Assembly: GCF_022809115.1 (NCBI RefSeq)
Contig: NZ_JALGBH010000001.1
Span: 868,001-932,000, forward strand
DNA from: Pedobacter montanisoli
GTDB lineage: Bacteria; Bacteroidota; Bacteroidia; Sphingobacteriales; Sphingobacteriaceae
Length of the DNA stretch: 64,000 bases
Direction: 5' to 3'
Numbering within the stretch: the first letter of the stretch is position 1; every line of letters starts with the position of its first letter. Of the stretch, positions 18,352 to 26,835 are shown piece by piece. A program made the translations under genes and the position numbers. The notes beneath the pieces were generated by a model that saw only the letters and a list, made by a program, of their open reading frames with translations, had not been told where the DNA came from and did not search any database.

Positions 18352-21103
18352 AGGAGGAGAAAAAAATGAGAGAACCGGAGTCCCGTTTTCTCGAATTGAA
18401 CTAGAGAAGGTATACGATCTTTATATCGAAATTAACGGTAAAGGGATACATGAGAATAACCCTAAAATACATCGTCTAGCGAAAGATTTAGGTAGGACTG
18501 TACGCTCCGTCGAAAATCAGCTCTTAGGCTTTAGAATTGTGGATACTGGCACGACTGGGAGGGCCAATTATAATCGTCTGATAAAAGATATCTGGGATGA
18601 TAAAAGAAAAGCTACGGAGAGTAGCATTCCAGTAAAGTTCAGCGACAAAAAAGAAGACACGCAATATGATTTCAAGTTTAAAATAAGTTCGCAATTAAAA
18701 AATATAATTGGTAAAGAACTTATTACGGATGACTACATAGCCATTTTTGAGCTCGTTAAAAATTCTTATGATGCCCATGCTAAAAAGGTTAAAGTAATTT
18801 TTGAAGAGGACAAAATAATTATACAAGATGATGGGAAAGGTATGGATATTGACGATATCCATAATAAGTGGCTGTTTGTTGCATATTCAGCAAAGAAGGA
18901 AGGCATAGAAGACAAAGAGTTTGAGGACAAAACCGACAATTCATACAGAGATAAGCTGATACCTAAAAGAAGTTTTGCTGGAGCGAAAGGAATAGGTCGG
19001 TTCTCAGCTGATAGACTTGGAGCTAGATTGAATCTTATTACAAGAAAGATTACCGAAACTTCCCCCTATTGGAATCTGACTTTTAATTGGGATGATTTTG
19101 AGCAAGATGCAGAGGATGAATTTGTCAATATTGAAGTGGACCATTCGTCTTCTGAAAATACATCTTATGAGAATTTTGATCATGGCCTTATTTTAGAAAT
19201 AACAAATCTTAGATCTATATGGCCGCGAGAAAAGTTGTTGAATTTAAAATGGTCTTTGGAAAAGTTGATAAATCCTTTTTCTAACTTAGATAATCAAGAT
19301 AACGATAAGACATTTCAAATTGAAATAATATCTGAGGAACAAAAACCATTAGATAACCAAATTAAAAAGCAAAATGATTTTTCTTTAAGGGACTTAGTTA
19401 ATGGGCTGGTCTCAAATTTTATATTTGAGACACTTAATATAAAAACTACACAAATCCAAACAGGCGTAGAGGATAACAAAATTATTACTACACTTTATGA
19501 CAGAGGGAATTTAATCTATAAAATAGAAGAAGAGAATCCCTATTATTATGTGCCTGAGAGTTCTAGAATACAGCTCTTTTATCTAAATAGATCTGCTAAA
19601 AATAATTTCACAAGGTTAATGGGAATTGAAGCTGTCAATTTTGGTTCAGTATTTCTTTTTAATAATGGCTTTAGGGTTTTTCCTATGGGTGAGCCAGGTG
19701 ATGACCCATTTGGCATTGATAAAAGAAAAGCTCAAGGTCACGCAAGATTTTTAGGTACTAGAGAGTTAATTGGGAGCATTGAGGTATGGGGGCAATCCGA
19801 ACACTTTCAAGAGACTTCAAGCAGAGATGGGGGGCTTATTGAAACTCCAGGAACTCAACAGTTATTCGATTTTTTTTTAGACACGCTTAAAAAATTAGAA
19901 AAATATGTACAGCCAATTTTGTGGCAAATAAAAAAAAGAACAGGAAATGAAAATGAGGAAATAGATCTTAATGCAAAGGCTGATATTATAGATTTTGTTG
20001 CTAATCTTGCTGGAAATAAAACAATCAAATTATTAGAGTATTCAAAAGAGTTTTTAAATATTCTTGAGAATAAAACTACTGATACTCCACCCGAGGTATT
20101 TTCAAATCTGAAAAAAATTGCGACAGAATTAAATGATGAAACTTTTATTAATGAAATAGATGAAAGTGAGCTTGAGTATGTTCGTATAAAGCGAGAAAAA
20201 GAAGAAGAAATACGCAAACGCTTAGAAGCTGAAAGACTTGCTCAGGAAGAACGGGAAAAAAGGCTGCTTGCAGAAAAGAAACTTAAAGAAGAAGGAGATA
20301 AAAGAAAAGAGGAAGAATATAAGCGTTTAAAGGCGGAGGAAGAAGCTAGAGAGGAAAGGGCGAAAAGGACAGCCGAAGAGCAAAGACGAAGACAGCGGGA
20401 GAGTCAAGTGCGTTTTCTGGAATCGATTAGTTCTCTAGACGTGGAAGACGTACTTAATTTAAATCATCAAATAGGAATTGATTCGAATGCGATTGAGCAG
20501 CATATTGTTAATTTTAAAAGAAAACTTGATAATGGCAAGGTTATAAGTAATGATGATATTCAGCTATTTTTAGATAAGATTACTTTTGCTAATAAAAAAA
20601 TATTAGCGGTAACCAAGTTCTCCACAAGACAGAATTTTATGGCTGCTGCCAGAATTATTGAAGACGATTTGATTTCTTTTTTGAAAAACTACCTTTTAAA
20701 TATTTATAAATTTCATTTAGGAAAGGATCTCGATTTGAAAGTAGTGGATGAAATCAACAATCCTTTTAGAATCAGCTTTAAACCTATTGAAATAACTATA
20801 ATAGTTGATAACCTAATTAGTAATTCAAAGCGGAAGAACGCTAAATCAGTAATTTTTACATTTAGGCTTAATAGTGAAAAAGATTTGGAGGTTTGTTACA
20901 CGGATGATGGAGATGGATTAGACAAGGAGCTTGAAAATTCTGAATTAATTTTTGAAAAGGGAATTACCACTACGAGAGGTTCAGGGTTAGGATTATTTCA
21001 CGTTAGAAAGATAATGAACGAACTAAAAGGTTCTGTGACATTAGATAAAGCATATCAGCCGGAGAATACCGGAATTCAATTTATATTAACGTTCCCAAAA
21101 TGA
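18329..21103 (+). CDS. dual GHKL ATPase protein, sensor-kinase-like, with N-terminal restriction-enzyme-like module
   Basis: 924 residues. Parts in order: residues 1-95 resemble the N-terminal module of HNH restriction enzymes (FSRIELEKVYDLY...LAKDLGRTVRSVENQL); residues 120-560 are a MutL/HSP90-like GHKL ATPase with N-box E141, N145, D148, G1 box DDGKGM (167-172) and G2 box KGIGRFSADRLG; residues 620-695 are a charged Glu/Arg coiled coil; residues 700-924 look like a histidine-kinase core, with NHQIG (H713) as a possible phospho-acceptor, N-box N828, G1 DDGDGL and G2 GSGLGLFHVRKI. It overlaps dcm by 23 bases and the receiver-HEPN gene by 4. Domain calls for both GHKL parts are firm; role in defence is inferred. 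Confidence 0.8.
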   Translation: MAKYQRIKGGEKNERTGVPFSRIELEKVYDLYIEINGKGIHENNPKIHRLAKDLGRTVRSVENQLLGFRIVDTGTTGRANYNRLIKDIWDDKRKATESSIPVKFSDKKEDTQYDFKFKISSQLKNIIGKELITDDYIAIFELVKNSYDAHAKKVKVIFEEDKIIIQDDGKGMDIDDIHNKWLFVAYSAKKEGIEDKEFEDKTDNSYRDKLIPKRSFAGAKGIGRFSADRLGARLNLITRKITETSPYWNLTFNWDDFEQDAEDEFVNIEVDHSSSENTSYENFDHGLILEITNLRSIWPREKLLNLKWSLEKLINPFSNLDNQDNDKTFQIEIISEEQKPLDNQIKKQNDFSLRDLVNGLVSNFIFETLNIKTTQIQTGVEDNKIITTLYDRGNLIYKIEEENPYYYVPESSRIQLFYLNRSAKNNFTRLMGIEAVNFGSVFLFNNGFRVFPMGEPGDDPFGIDKRKAQGHARFLGTRELIGSIEVWGQSEHFQETSSRDGGLIETPGTQQLFDFFLDTLKKLEKYVQPILWQIKKRTGNENEEIDLNAKADIIDFVANLAGNKTIKLLEYSKEFLNILENKTTDTPPEVFSNLKKIATELNDETFINEIDESELEYVRIKREKEEEIRKRLEAERLAQEEREKRLLAEKKLKEEGDKRKEEEYKRLKAEEEAREERAKRTAEEQRRRQRESQVRFLESISSLDVEDVLNLNHQIGIDSNAIEQHIVNFKRKLDNGKVISNDDIQLFLDKITFANKKILAVTKFSTRQNFMAAARIIEDDLISFLKNYLLNIYKFHLGKDLDLKVVDEINNPFRISFKPIEITIIVDNLISNSKRKNAKSVIFTFRLNSEKDLEVCYTDDGDGLDKELENSELIFEKGITTTRGSGLGLFHVRKIMNELKGSVTLDKAYQPENTGIQFILTFPK

Positions 21104-22020
21104 AACTAAAATACAATATCCTTTGGATAGAAAATGAGCATGAGTGGTTAGACCCTGCCTTAGAGTTCGTTTCAGATTTAATTGAAGAACATGGTTTTGA
21201 GCCTGTGCCAACAGTGAGATCTAAAGAAGAGGAAGTATTAGGCCTATTGGCAGAGGAGAAACCTTTTAAAGATTTTGATTTAATTTTGGTCGATTTGCAA
21301 TTGGACAAAGGAGATAGAGGAAGTAATATCATTAAAAATATTCGAGATCATAAGATATTTACAGACGTAATTTTTTATTCTCAAGACACCGAAGGGATTC
21401 GACAAATTGTGAAAGATCAATGGCTTGACGGTGTATATTGCTCTAGTCGGAACAGAGCTGATTTCGAAGATAAATTTGAAAGAGTTTTTTTGACAACTAT
21501 CAAAAAAATTCAACACATCAGTTCTATGAGGGGTTTAGTTCTTTCCGAGACTAGCCAGCTAGATGTTTTACTTGTAGATATTATTGGCTTATTCTTTAAA
21601 AATAGAGAAACAGAAGAAATCACTTCTTTAAAAAAATATATAGTAAAAGATCTTATATTAAGTTCCGCTAAAGATAATTTAAAGAGGGCAGAGAACATAA
21701 CAAATAATATAGCAAGTGAAGATTTGCTTAATCATAAATTGTTTGATTCTTATAAAAAAATGCGTGCTGTTGGTAAAATCATTGAGAAACTAAAAAATGA
21801 AAATCTGGTTAGCAAAGATTTGTTTTTAAGAGAATACACAGAGGAGGTTATAGAGATGCGAAATGATTTGGCTCATGTAAAAGAAGAAAATGAAGGTGGG
21901 CGTAGCATATTGAAGTGTATAAAAGGAACAAGAGAGTTTAATGATGAAGAATGTGTGATAATGAGAAAAAATTTAAAAAAACATTATCAACAACTAAATT
22001 CAATTCTTTCAACTCTTTAA
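21100..22020 (+). CDS. receiver-like domain fused to a C-terminal HEPN-type domain
   Basis: 306 residues. The N-terminal ~130 look like a response-regulator receiver: acidic patch E11/E13 (ILWIENE), phospho-acceptor position D65 (LILVDLQL), and a beta-4-like DVIFYSQD. The usual C-terminal Lys is not obvious. The remaining ~170 residues are all helical and contain R254-NDLA-H259, the Rx4H pattern with an Asn after Arg that marks HEPN ribonucleases. There is no DNA-binding domain. It overlaps the GHKL gene by 4 bases (ATGA), so the two proteins are probably partners. I infer an RNase effector controlled by phosphorylation or by binding. Confidence 0.7.
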   Translation: MKLKYNILWIENEHEWLDPALEFVSDLIEEHGFEPVPTVRSKEEEVLGLLAEEKPFKDFDLILVDLQLDKGDRGSNIIKNIRDHKIFTDVIFYSQDTEGIRQIVKDQWLDGVYCSSRNRADFEDKFERVFLTTIKKIQHISSMRGLVLSETSQLDVLLVDIIGLFFKNRETEEITSLKKYIVKDLILSSAKDNLKRAENITNNIASEDLLNHKLFDSYKKMRAVGKIIEKLKNENLVSKDLFLREYTEEVIEMRNDLAHVKEENEGGRSILKCIKGTREFNDEECVIMRKNLKKHYQQLNSILSTL

Positions 22021-22072
22021 AGTATAAGCTTTTGTTTTATTATAGATTAATGGTTCAAATTACTTTAGCTTT

Positions 22073-23065
22073 CTACTTCTTATTAAACAAGGCATATAAT
22101 ATACCTGAACAGGTTAATATGGACAATATATAAAGAGAAGCAAAAAAATCAAACCCACATTTCCAACAAAATAGGTTTTCTATCGAAGCCGTCTTATCCT
22201 TTAATAACCAGGTCGAGGCGATTAATAGAGAAGACAACACGCCAAATAAAGCCGGTTTATACTTTTTCATTTTTTTCAATACGTGAATATGGTTTTCATA
22301 TTCTTTTATTTCCTCATTTTTTTCGTTTTTTATATAGAATGAAAAGAATGATCTTTCTTCGAATGAATCAAGAGATTTTGTGGTTATTGGTATTCTCAAC
22401 TTATCAAAGGGAACACTAATAAAGTAATTATCTGTTATTATAATACTTACATCGTTAGAGGAAGATTCTATTGTTAGGGTATTTTTTGATTCGTTTTTAT
22501 TTGCTACAATTAGATTTAGTGTGTAAGAATTTCCGTGACGAAGAGTATAATAATATGAATGATTAGATTTATCAGTATTAAGTGCAATATTTCTCCCTTT
22601 ATTATCTGTAACTCCTTCTATCTTATAGAAAAAATGATTAGTAAATGCCAAGCTTATTTTCTCAATAATTTTTCTCCAAATCTCATCTTTAGATATTGCC
22701 TTGGTTTTAAAGAAAAAAATATTATCATTAAATTGAATCTTTGCAAGATTGGTTAAATCACAAAATTTACCAAGTTTAAAATAATAATGATAGATTTCAG
22801 TCTCTGTATTGTATTCAAAATCAATAATTTCCCCCTTTCTAATAGGGATGTATTCTAGAGTTTTTCCATTTTGAAGATGTTTGAAAACTAAGATAACCTC
22901 TTTGCCAATTAATTTTCCTCTGGTTTTGGAATCTAGGTCTCCAATCCATTGATCTTGATATCTAAAATGCTCTATTGCATTTTCTGGTTTTGCTAATATT
23001 CGATAAACATCAGCTTTGTAAAGCTCTCTACTATTTGAGCTTACAGCTATATAAACTTCTTTCAT
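22073..23065 (-). CDS. hypothetical protein with two C-terminal membrane segments
   Basis: 330 residues, no family recognised. The first ~265 residues are soluble and beta-rich (EVILVFKHLQ..., YYYTLRHGNSYTLNLIV). Two hydrophobic segments follow (about 272-290, ALFGVLSSLLIASTWLL; and about 306-327, ASLYILSILTCSGILYAL), separated by a short loop with C-x-x-C. A soluble domain linked to a C-terminal two-TM unit is a layout seen in several anti-phage effectors, but this is only an analogy. It starts 1 base after the XF1762-like gene ends, so they share an operon, convergent with the receiver-HEPN gene. Confidence 0.6.
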   Translation of the reverse strand: MKEVYIAVSSNSRELYKADVYRILAKPENAIEHFRYQDQWIGDLDSKTRGKLIGKEVILVFKHLQNGKTLEYIPIRKGEIIDFEYNTETEIYHYYFKLGKFCDLTNLAKIQFNDNIFFFKTKAISKDEIWRKIIEKISLAFTNHFFYKIEGVTDNKGRNIALNTDKSNHSYYYTLRHGNSYTLNLIVANKNESKNTLTIESSSNDVSIIITDNYFISVPFDKLRIPITTKSLDSFEERSFFSFYIKNEKNEEIKEYENHIHVLKKMKKYKPALFGVLSSLLIASTWLLKDKTASIENLFCWKCGFDFFASLYILSILTCSGILYALFNKK

Positions 23066-23066
23066 C

Positions 23067-23555
23067 TTAAGCTAATTCTAATTCCCATCTAAATTTTTTA
23101 TACTGATAGATAGAGAGGTTATCTCTATACTTTCCGTCGATATTGGTTTTATGGCTCCAATTATTGTGTGGCTGTACGGTTGCTTTTTTTTCCCACCCAG
23201 CACCCCTTAAAGACGAGCCGCTTTCGTAATCTAAAGTGTAAGTTAGGATTCTCTTCCCACCCATTGTTTTCCATATTTTTGCGCAGTTTGAAAGAAGAAA
23301 GCTAGCAGCTCCTTTAGGAGCCTCTTCGCAAATACACAAACGTGTAACCTCAAGAGTATAACCGTCCATGTAAGTTGCCGATACTGGATTTGCACAAATT
23401 GCAACCCCTATTGTTTTTCCAGTAATATTGTCGATAGCAGAAATTGCCCATTTGCCACAGTTTCTAGATGTCGGCCTATGATGTCTATGGTGTTTTAAAA
23501 CAAAAGTATTTGCTTCTTTTATAGTAGTAGGTTTAGTCGAGAGGCGTGTTGACAT
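23067..23555 (-). CDS. XF1762-like (GNAT-related) protein
   Basis: 162 residues. The pattern ANTFVLKHHRHHRPT near the N-terminus, then KWAISA...GVAICANPVSA, LEVTRLCICEEAPKGAASFLLS, and a C-terminal GSSLRGAGW segment match the XF1762 group of small proteins that look like N-acetyltransferases and are common in phages and mobile elements. The biochemical activity is unknown. First gene of a two-gene unit with the two-TM protein. A 116-base gap separates it from the HNH gene upstream. Confidence 0.65.
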   Translation of the reverse strand: MSTRLSTKPTTIKEANTFVLKHHRHHRPTSRNCGKWAISAIDNITGKTIGVAICANPVSATYMDGYTLEVTRLCICEEAPKGAASFLLSNCAKIWKTMGGKRILTYTLDYESGSSLRGAGWEKKATVQPHNNWSHKTNIDGKYRDNLSIYQYKKFRWELELA

Positions 23556-23671
23556 ATTTTCTTTTTCAATTTAACTGGTCGTATGATACAATAAATTATA
23601 CGTATGTCTATTTTAATTAGGAATTTGAGAAAAAGCAATCTTTATTACCTTAATTTAGAATTATTCGTTGT

Positions 23672-24670
23672 CTATCCTTGTTTAAATTCATGTTCGTTAT
23701 GGAACTTTAAGGCATCCAAATGTGGATGATCACTTGGTTTTTTTGGCAGAAATATTTTTTTTGCTTTAAACTGGCCATAATATGAGCTTGTTATCTCTTT
23801 ATTGAGGATTACTGTCTTATTTTTATAATTTATAGTTAAGAATCCGAGGTCGAACAATATGTGAATGTCAGACCTTAATAATAAGCCATTCTGGATATGG
23901 TTAGTCTGATCTCCTTTATAAGGCATGATATGACACGCTTCTAAAGTGCTTACGACATCGCAGCCTGTCACGGCACATTTGTATTCGTATGCCCGTAGTA
24001 ATTGGTCTCTAAATGATTTTTGCCCTCTTCTTGCCGTAATTTGTCGAGCAATTTTTGTTCTGGCATCTGCTAAATTTTGTGGGTCAAAAGCTTGGTCGTT
24101 TGCTCCAGTATCTGCTTTTTCAGCTATAGTCAAATCATCTTTTTTGGCTAACCCCAAATTGTAAAGAGCGATATCTAAGGATAAAGAAATATGATCTAAA
24201 AGCTGTTTTTCATCAATAGAGCCGAAGTAGAATTCTCTTGGGTTTTCAAAAACGTTATTATATTTTGTAGTTGGCCGTAAACCATCAACATCTATATTTA
24301 ATTTAATTCCTCGTTGTTTTCTTATAACTGTATTTAATCCCTTTGGGTTCGTGATCGATTCGGCACATCCTACTAAGATCCCCCTTCCCAGAATATCGAA
24401 ACACATTACAACATAAATGCCATTACTTACTTTTTGATTACGTGGCAAGATGGAAACATGTAATATGCTAGGAAAATTTGCCTGACCCTTTGAAATCTCT
24501 ATTTTTAGCTTCTCCACCTTATCACTTAAATAGTTTTCTAAAGAGGTTTTTAAATTCTCTAATTCCGAAAGTACAGGTAATAGGACAGGGTCGTTGACGC
24601 TAATTCCACTACCTCGAATACCCGGATTTTTTTGTCTAAAATAAAGTAAGTTGTTAATAGAATGTATCAT
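23672..24670 (-). CDS. HNH endonuclease
   Basis: 332 residues. The C-terminal ~110 residues hold an HNH_2-type nuclease: RDQLLRAYEYKCAVTGC, ACHIMPYKGDQTN, then NGLLLRSDIHILFDLGFL, giving the His-Asn-His set. The N-terminal ~200 residues form a separate domain (NGIYVVMCFDILGRGILVGC...) that I cannot name; it could be a DNA-reading domain as in modification-dependent enzymes. Likely the restriction or defence nuclease of this region. It is followed upstream by a small regulator gene on the same strand. Confidence 0.8.
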   Translation of the reverse strand: MIHSINNLLYFRQKNPGIRGSGISVNDPVLLPVLSELENLKTSLENYLSDKVEKLKIEISKGQANFPSILHVSILPRNQKVSNGIYVVMCFDILGRGILVGCAESITNPKGLNTVIRKQRGIKLNIDVDGLRPTTKYNNVFENPREFYFGSIDEKQLLDHISLSLDIALYNLGLAKKDDLTIAEKADTGANDQAFDPQNLADARTKIARQITARRGQKSFRDQLLRAYEYKCAVTGCDVVSTLEACHIMPYKGDQTNHIQNGLLLRSDIHILFDLGFLTINYKNKTVILNKEITSSYYGQFKAKKIFLPKKPSDHPHLDALKFHNEHEFKQG

Positions 24671-24744
24671 TAAGTGATTTTCTTTATATTTAAATTACCA
24701 TAGAAGCTTTAAAAAAAGCCCTTTCTCCTTACCTCTCTAAACTC

Positions 24745-25299
24745 CTACTTCTTCACCAATTTATAAAACACAGGCTTTGGCCCTCTGCCTTCTTTTGCCA
24801 TATCTTTCCTATCTGTTTTCTCTATTTTTTCTTTAAAAGATTTATTGAAGCGATCTATGATTTGGCTTACCGAATACTTTTCTCCATCTTCCTCTAAAAT
24901 GCTATTTGCAATATCTTCTGCTAAAAACTCTTCGCCAACATTGTAGCTTAATATTGCTTTATTAATTTGCTCATTAATATCACTTGGCGTGTAGGTGGTT
25001 TCAACAGATGGACCTTCTTCTTTTCGATAGGCGATCCGTTGTTTGGTTTTTTCTGGAAGCGAATCAAAAGAGGGGATAGGATGATGAGGGTTGCCAAACT
25101 CGAAATACCTTAAGCCAAAAACCTGAGCGACTTGTTCTAAAGTATTAAGTACAATGCCTTTCTCATTTTTTAAAATACCTTCAATTACATCTTTCTTTGT
25201 CTTTACTAAATATGCAATATCAATAGATTCTAGCTTAAATCTCTTTAAGTATTTTGCTAAAATTTTTGAGTATTCTTTAGTAAGATTTATTTTATCCAT
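24745..25299 (-). CDS. XRE-like helix-turn-helix protein
   Basis: 184 residues. Residues 5-65 match a Cro/C1-type helix-turn-helix (YSKILAKYLKRFKLESIDIAYLVKTKKDVIEGIL...LNTLEQVAQVFGL). The rest is helical, with a DINEQINKAI... segment and a basic C-terminus (GRGPKPVFYKLVKK). The position just upstream of the HNH gene suggests a controller protein for restriction, which would time nuclease expression (inference). No operator site was identified. Confidence 0.6.
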   Translation of the reverse strand: MDKINLTKEYSKILAKYLKRFKLESIDIAYLVKTKKDVIEGILKNEKGIVLNTLEQVAQVFGLRYFEFGNPHHPIPSFDSLPEKTKQRIAYRKEEGPSVETTYTPSDINEQINKAILSYNVGEEFLAEDIANSILEEDGEKYSVSQIIDRFNKSFKEKIEKTDRKDMAKEGRGPKPVFYKLVKK

Positions 25300-26019
25300 A
25301 AATAGTATAAATTATTTTTCTTTTATACTTTTATTTATTATGTTTGTTTTCAGTTAATTATAGCGACAAATAGAGTAAGGCTTAGGTCTTGCTTTTTACG
25401 ATGTCACTCATGATAGAAAACCGTCAATTTTCCGCATGAGCCGATCGTGGGTTCGCTTTCTATTGAATTTTGTATCTTCGTATACTATTCAATAGGGCGA
25501 ACTTCATGTAAGTCTTTTGCGGAACTCAAACTTTGGTTTGAGCGGTTCTTGACGGTACCACTATCAAAAGCTTTGAAGTTCGCCTTATTGATTCCTATCA
25601 ATTCGGTTTTCTCTCTTTGCTTTTGGGTACACATCGTTACATAACCAAATATTAAACGTTATGCAAACGAAAAAATTAAGCTCCGTGCTATACCCTTACC
25701 TCTGGGAGCTAGGGTACAGGTATTTCCAGTTACTCTTGTTAAAGAACGTATTCCGTTCGCCATCGTAGCTGCGGCAAGAAACCAGGCAAAATAAAAAAGC
25801 CGTAAAAGAGGCAATGTGGAGAGAGCGCACATTGGATCTAAGAGGTTCGTATTTAGCTTGGTGCCAGCCCTTAAGCTTTTTAGGCTAAAAGTTGCACATA
25901 CAATGGTTTGTCGTAATACCTAAGGTAGGCATCTTTTTCTTAATAAGCAACACGGTTTACCGTAAGGGCTGGTTATTCATGATAAAATTAACTTCAGTTT
26001 TTCTTATTCCCTTAACCAA
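25300..26019. other. long stretch without a clear gene; several hairpins
   Basis: No convincing long gene. It contains (a) a hairpin at 25407-25440 (ctcatg/catgag plus gaaaa/ttttc); (b) a longer inverted repeat, gttcgc..ctattgaat with attcaatag..gcgaac (25451-25502), whose loop carries TATCTTCG, near the promoter pattern; (c) a third related copy, gttcgccttattga, at 25578; (d) a 35-codon ORF at 25661-25768 (MQTKKLSSVLYPYLWEL...); (e) a 10-bp long-range stem, 25864-25873 with 25963-25972. This suggests a structured RNA, a regulatory leader or a decayed element. Confidence 0.4.
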
Positions 26020-26166
26020 ATGAACAGAAAACCAAATACTAACCACTTAAGTATACCTGGCTGTAAAAGCGGTGGTGGTTTATGGTTTTTTGCTCGCACA
26101 CACAACCCGCAATTGTTTTATCCATTTGATCGGCTTTATGCTTTAAAGCCTAAAAACCCAGTTTAG
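26020..26166 (+). CDS. putative 48-residue peptide
   Basis: ATG-to-TAG frame beginning MNRKPNTNHLSIPGCKSGGG and ending with KPKNPV. It is rich in aromatic residues and Pro, has no TM or signal, and is of no known family. A strong terminator hairpin begins 12 bases after the stop, which makes a genuine short transcript plausible. It could equally be part of a structured RNA. Confidence 0.35.
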   Translation: MNRKPNTNHLSIPGCKSGGGLWFFARTHNPQLFYPFDRLYALKPKNPV

Positions 26167-26177
26167 CCATAAGGCTT

Positions 26178-26235
26178 AACTGCCGCTTTTCTCATAAAAT
26201 TTAGGTTAATAGTTCTAAAGCGGCAGTTTTTATTG
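26178..26235 (+). terminator. terminator-like hairpin before the thioredoxin/SusC operon
   Basis: Perfect 12-bp stem (aactgccgcttt with aaagcggcagtt), a 27-base loop, and a following T-run. It ends 40 bases before the next ATG, so it could act as an attenuator of the operon. Confidence 0.6.
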
Positions 26236-26274
26236 TATTAAACAAACCACTAAAAACTTAAAACCATTTAAAAT

Positions 26275-26835
26275 ATGTTTAAAAAAATAACGCTTTTAGG
26301 CGTACTGGCTCTGCTATGCCTAAATTTTTTAGCTATGGCTCAGGCATCCCTATCTGAAATAAAGCCCTTAAAAGTAGGTGATAAACTGCCCGATAGCTTT
26401 TGGCAACAGGAGCATAACATCTACGCGAATGGGCAAACAACAAAACAAACATTAGCGCAATACAAGGGCAAACTGCTCATTTTAGATTTTTGGGCTACAT
26501 GGTGCGGCAGCTGTATTGCCAAGTTTCCACTGCTCAATAACTTGCAGCAAGCATTCGCAGGTAAAGCCAATATCCTATTAATAAACAAGGTAAAAACAGA
26601 TGCCAATCAGCCTAAGGTGATACAGGTATTTGATAGGCACAACATGGGCTTACAACTAGGTACCATATTAAGCGATACCTATCTGGGCGTACTGTTTCCC
26701 CATTGGCAACTGCCACATTATGTTTGGATAGGAGCAAACGGAACATTAATAGGTATTACCAATTCTGATTTTATCAATGCAGCTAACATAGAAGCACAAA
26801 CGTTAAATGCCCAAAAAGTGGAGGGCAGGCCATGA
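26275..26835 (+). CDS. TlpA-like secreted thioredoxin-family protein
   Basis: 186 residues with a signal peptide (ending LAMAQ). The thioredoxin fold is marked by GKLLILDFWATWCGSC (redox pair C77/C80) and a later cis-Pro-like LPHYVWI. It is a periplasmic disulfide oxidoreductase. It is shorter than many TlpA/ResA proteins and lacks an N-terminal AhpC-like extension. First gene of the operon: its last codon overlaps susC (ATGA). A thioredoxin preceding a SusC/SusD pair is a recurring arrangement in Pedobacter-like genomes; the substrate is unknown. Confidence 0.88.
   Translation: MFKKITLLGVLALLCLNFLAMAQASLSEIKPLKVGDKLPDSFWQQEHNIYANGQTTKQTLAQYKGKLLILDFWATWCGSCIAKFPLLNNLQQAFAGKANILLINKVKTDANQPKVIQVFDRHNMGLQLGTILSDTYLGVLFPHWQLPHYVWIGANGTLIGITNSDFINAANIEAQTLNAQKVEGRP

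Noticed and set aside
18329-22020. Identification as a Detocs system
   Set aside because: The TPR-containing kinase and the separate decoy receiver protein of Detocs are absent, and the sensor has a MutL-like domain instead.
25447-25644. 65-codon plus-strand ORF in the hairpin region
   Set aside because: It runs through the inverted repeats and has an unnatural composition; the structure explains the sequence better.
25661-25768. 35-codon ORF (MQTKKLSSV...) as a firm gene
   Set aside because: No terminator or promoter supports it; kept only as part of the gene-poor region description.
25800-26274. Cobalamin or other known riboswitch upstream of the SusC operon
   Set aside because: No B12-box or other conserved riboswitch core could be recognised.
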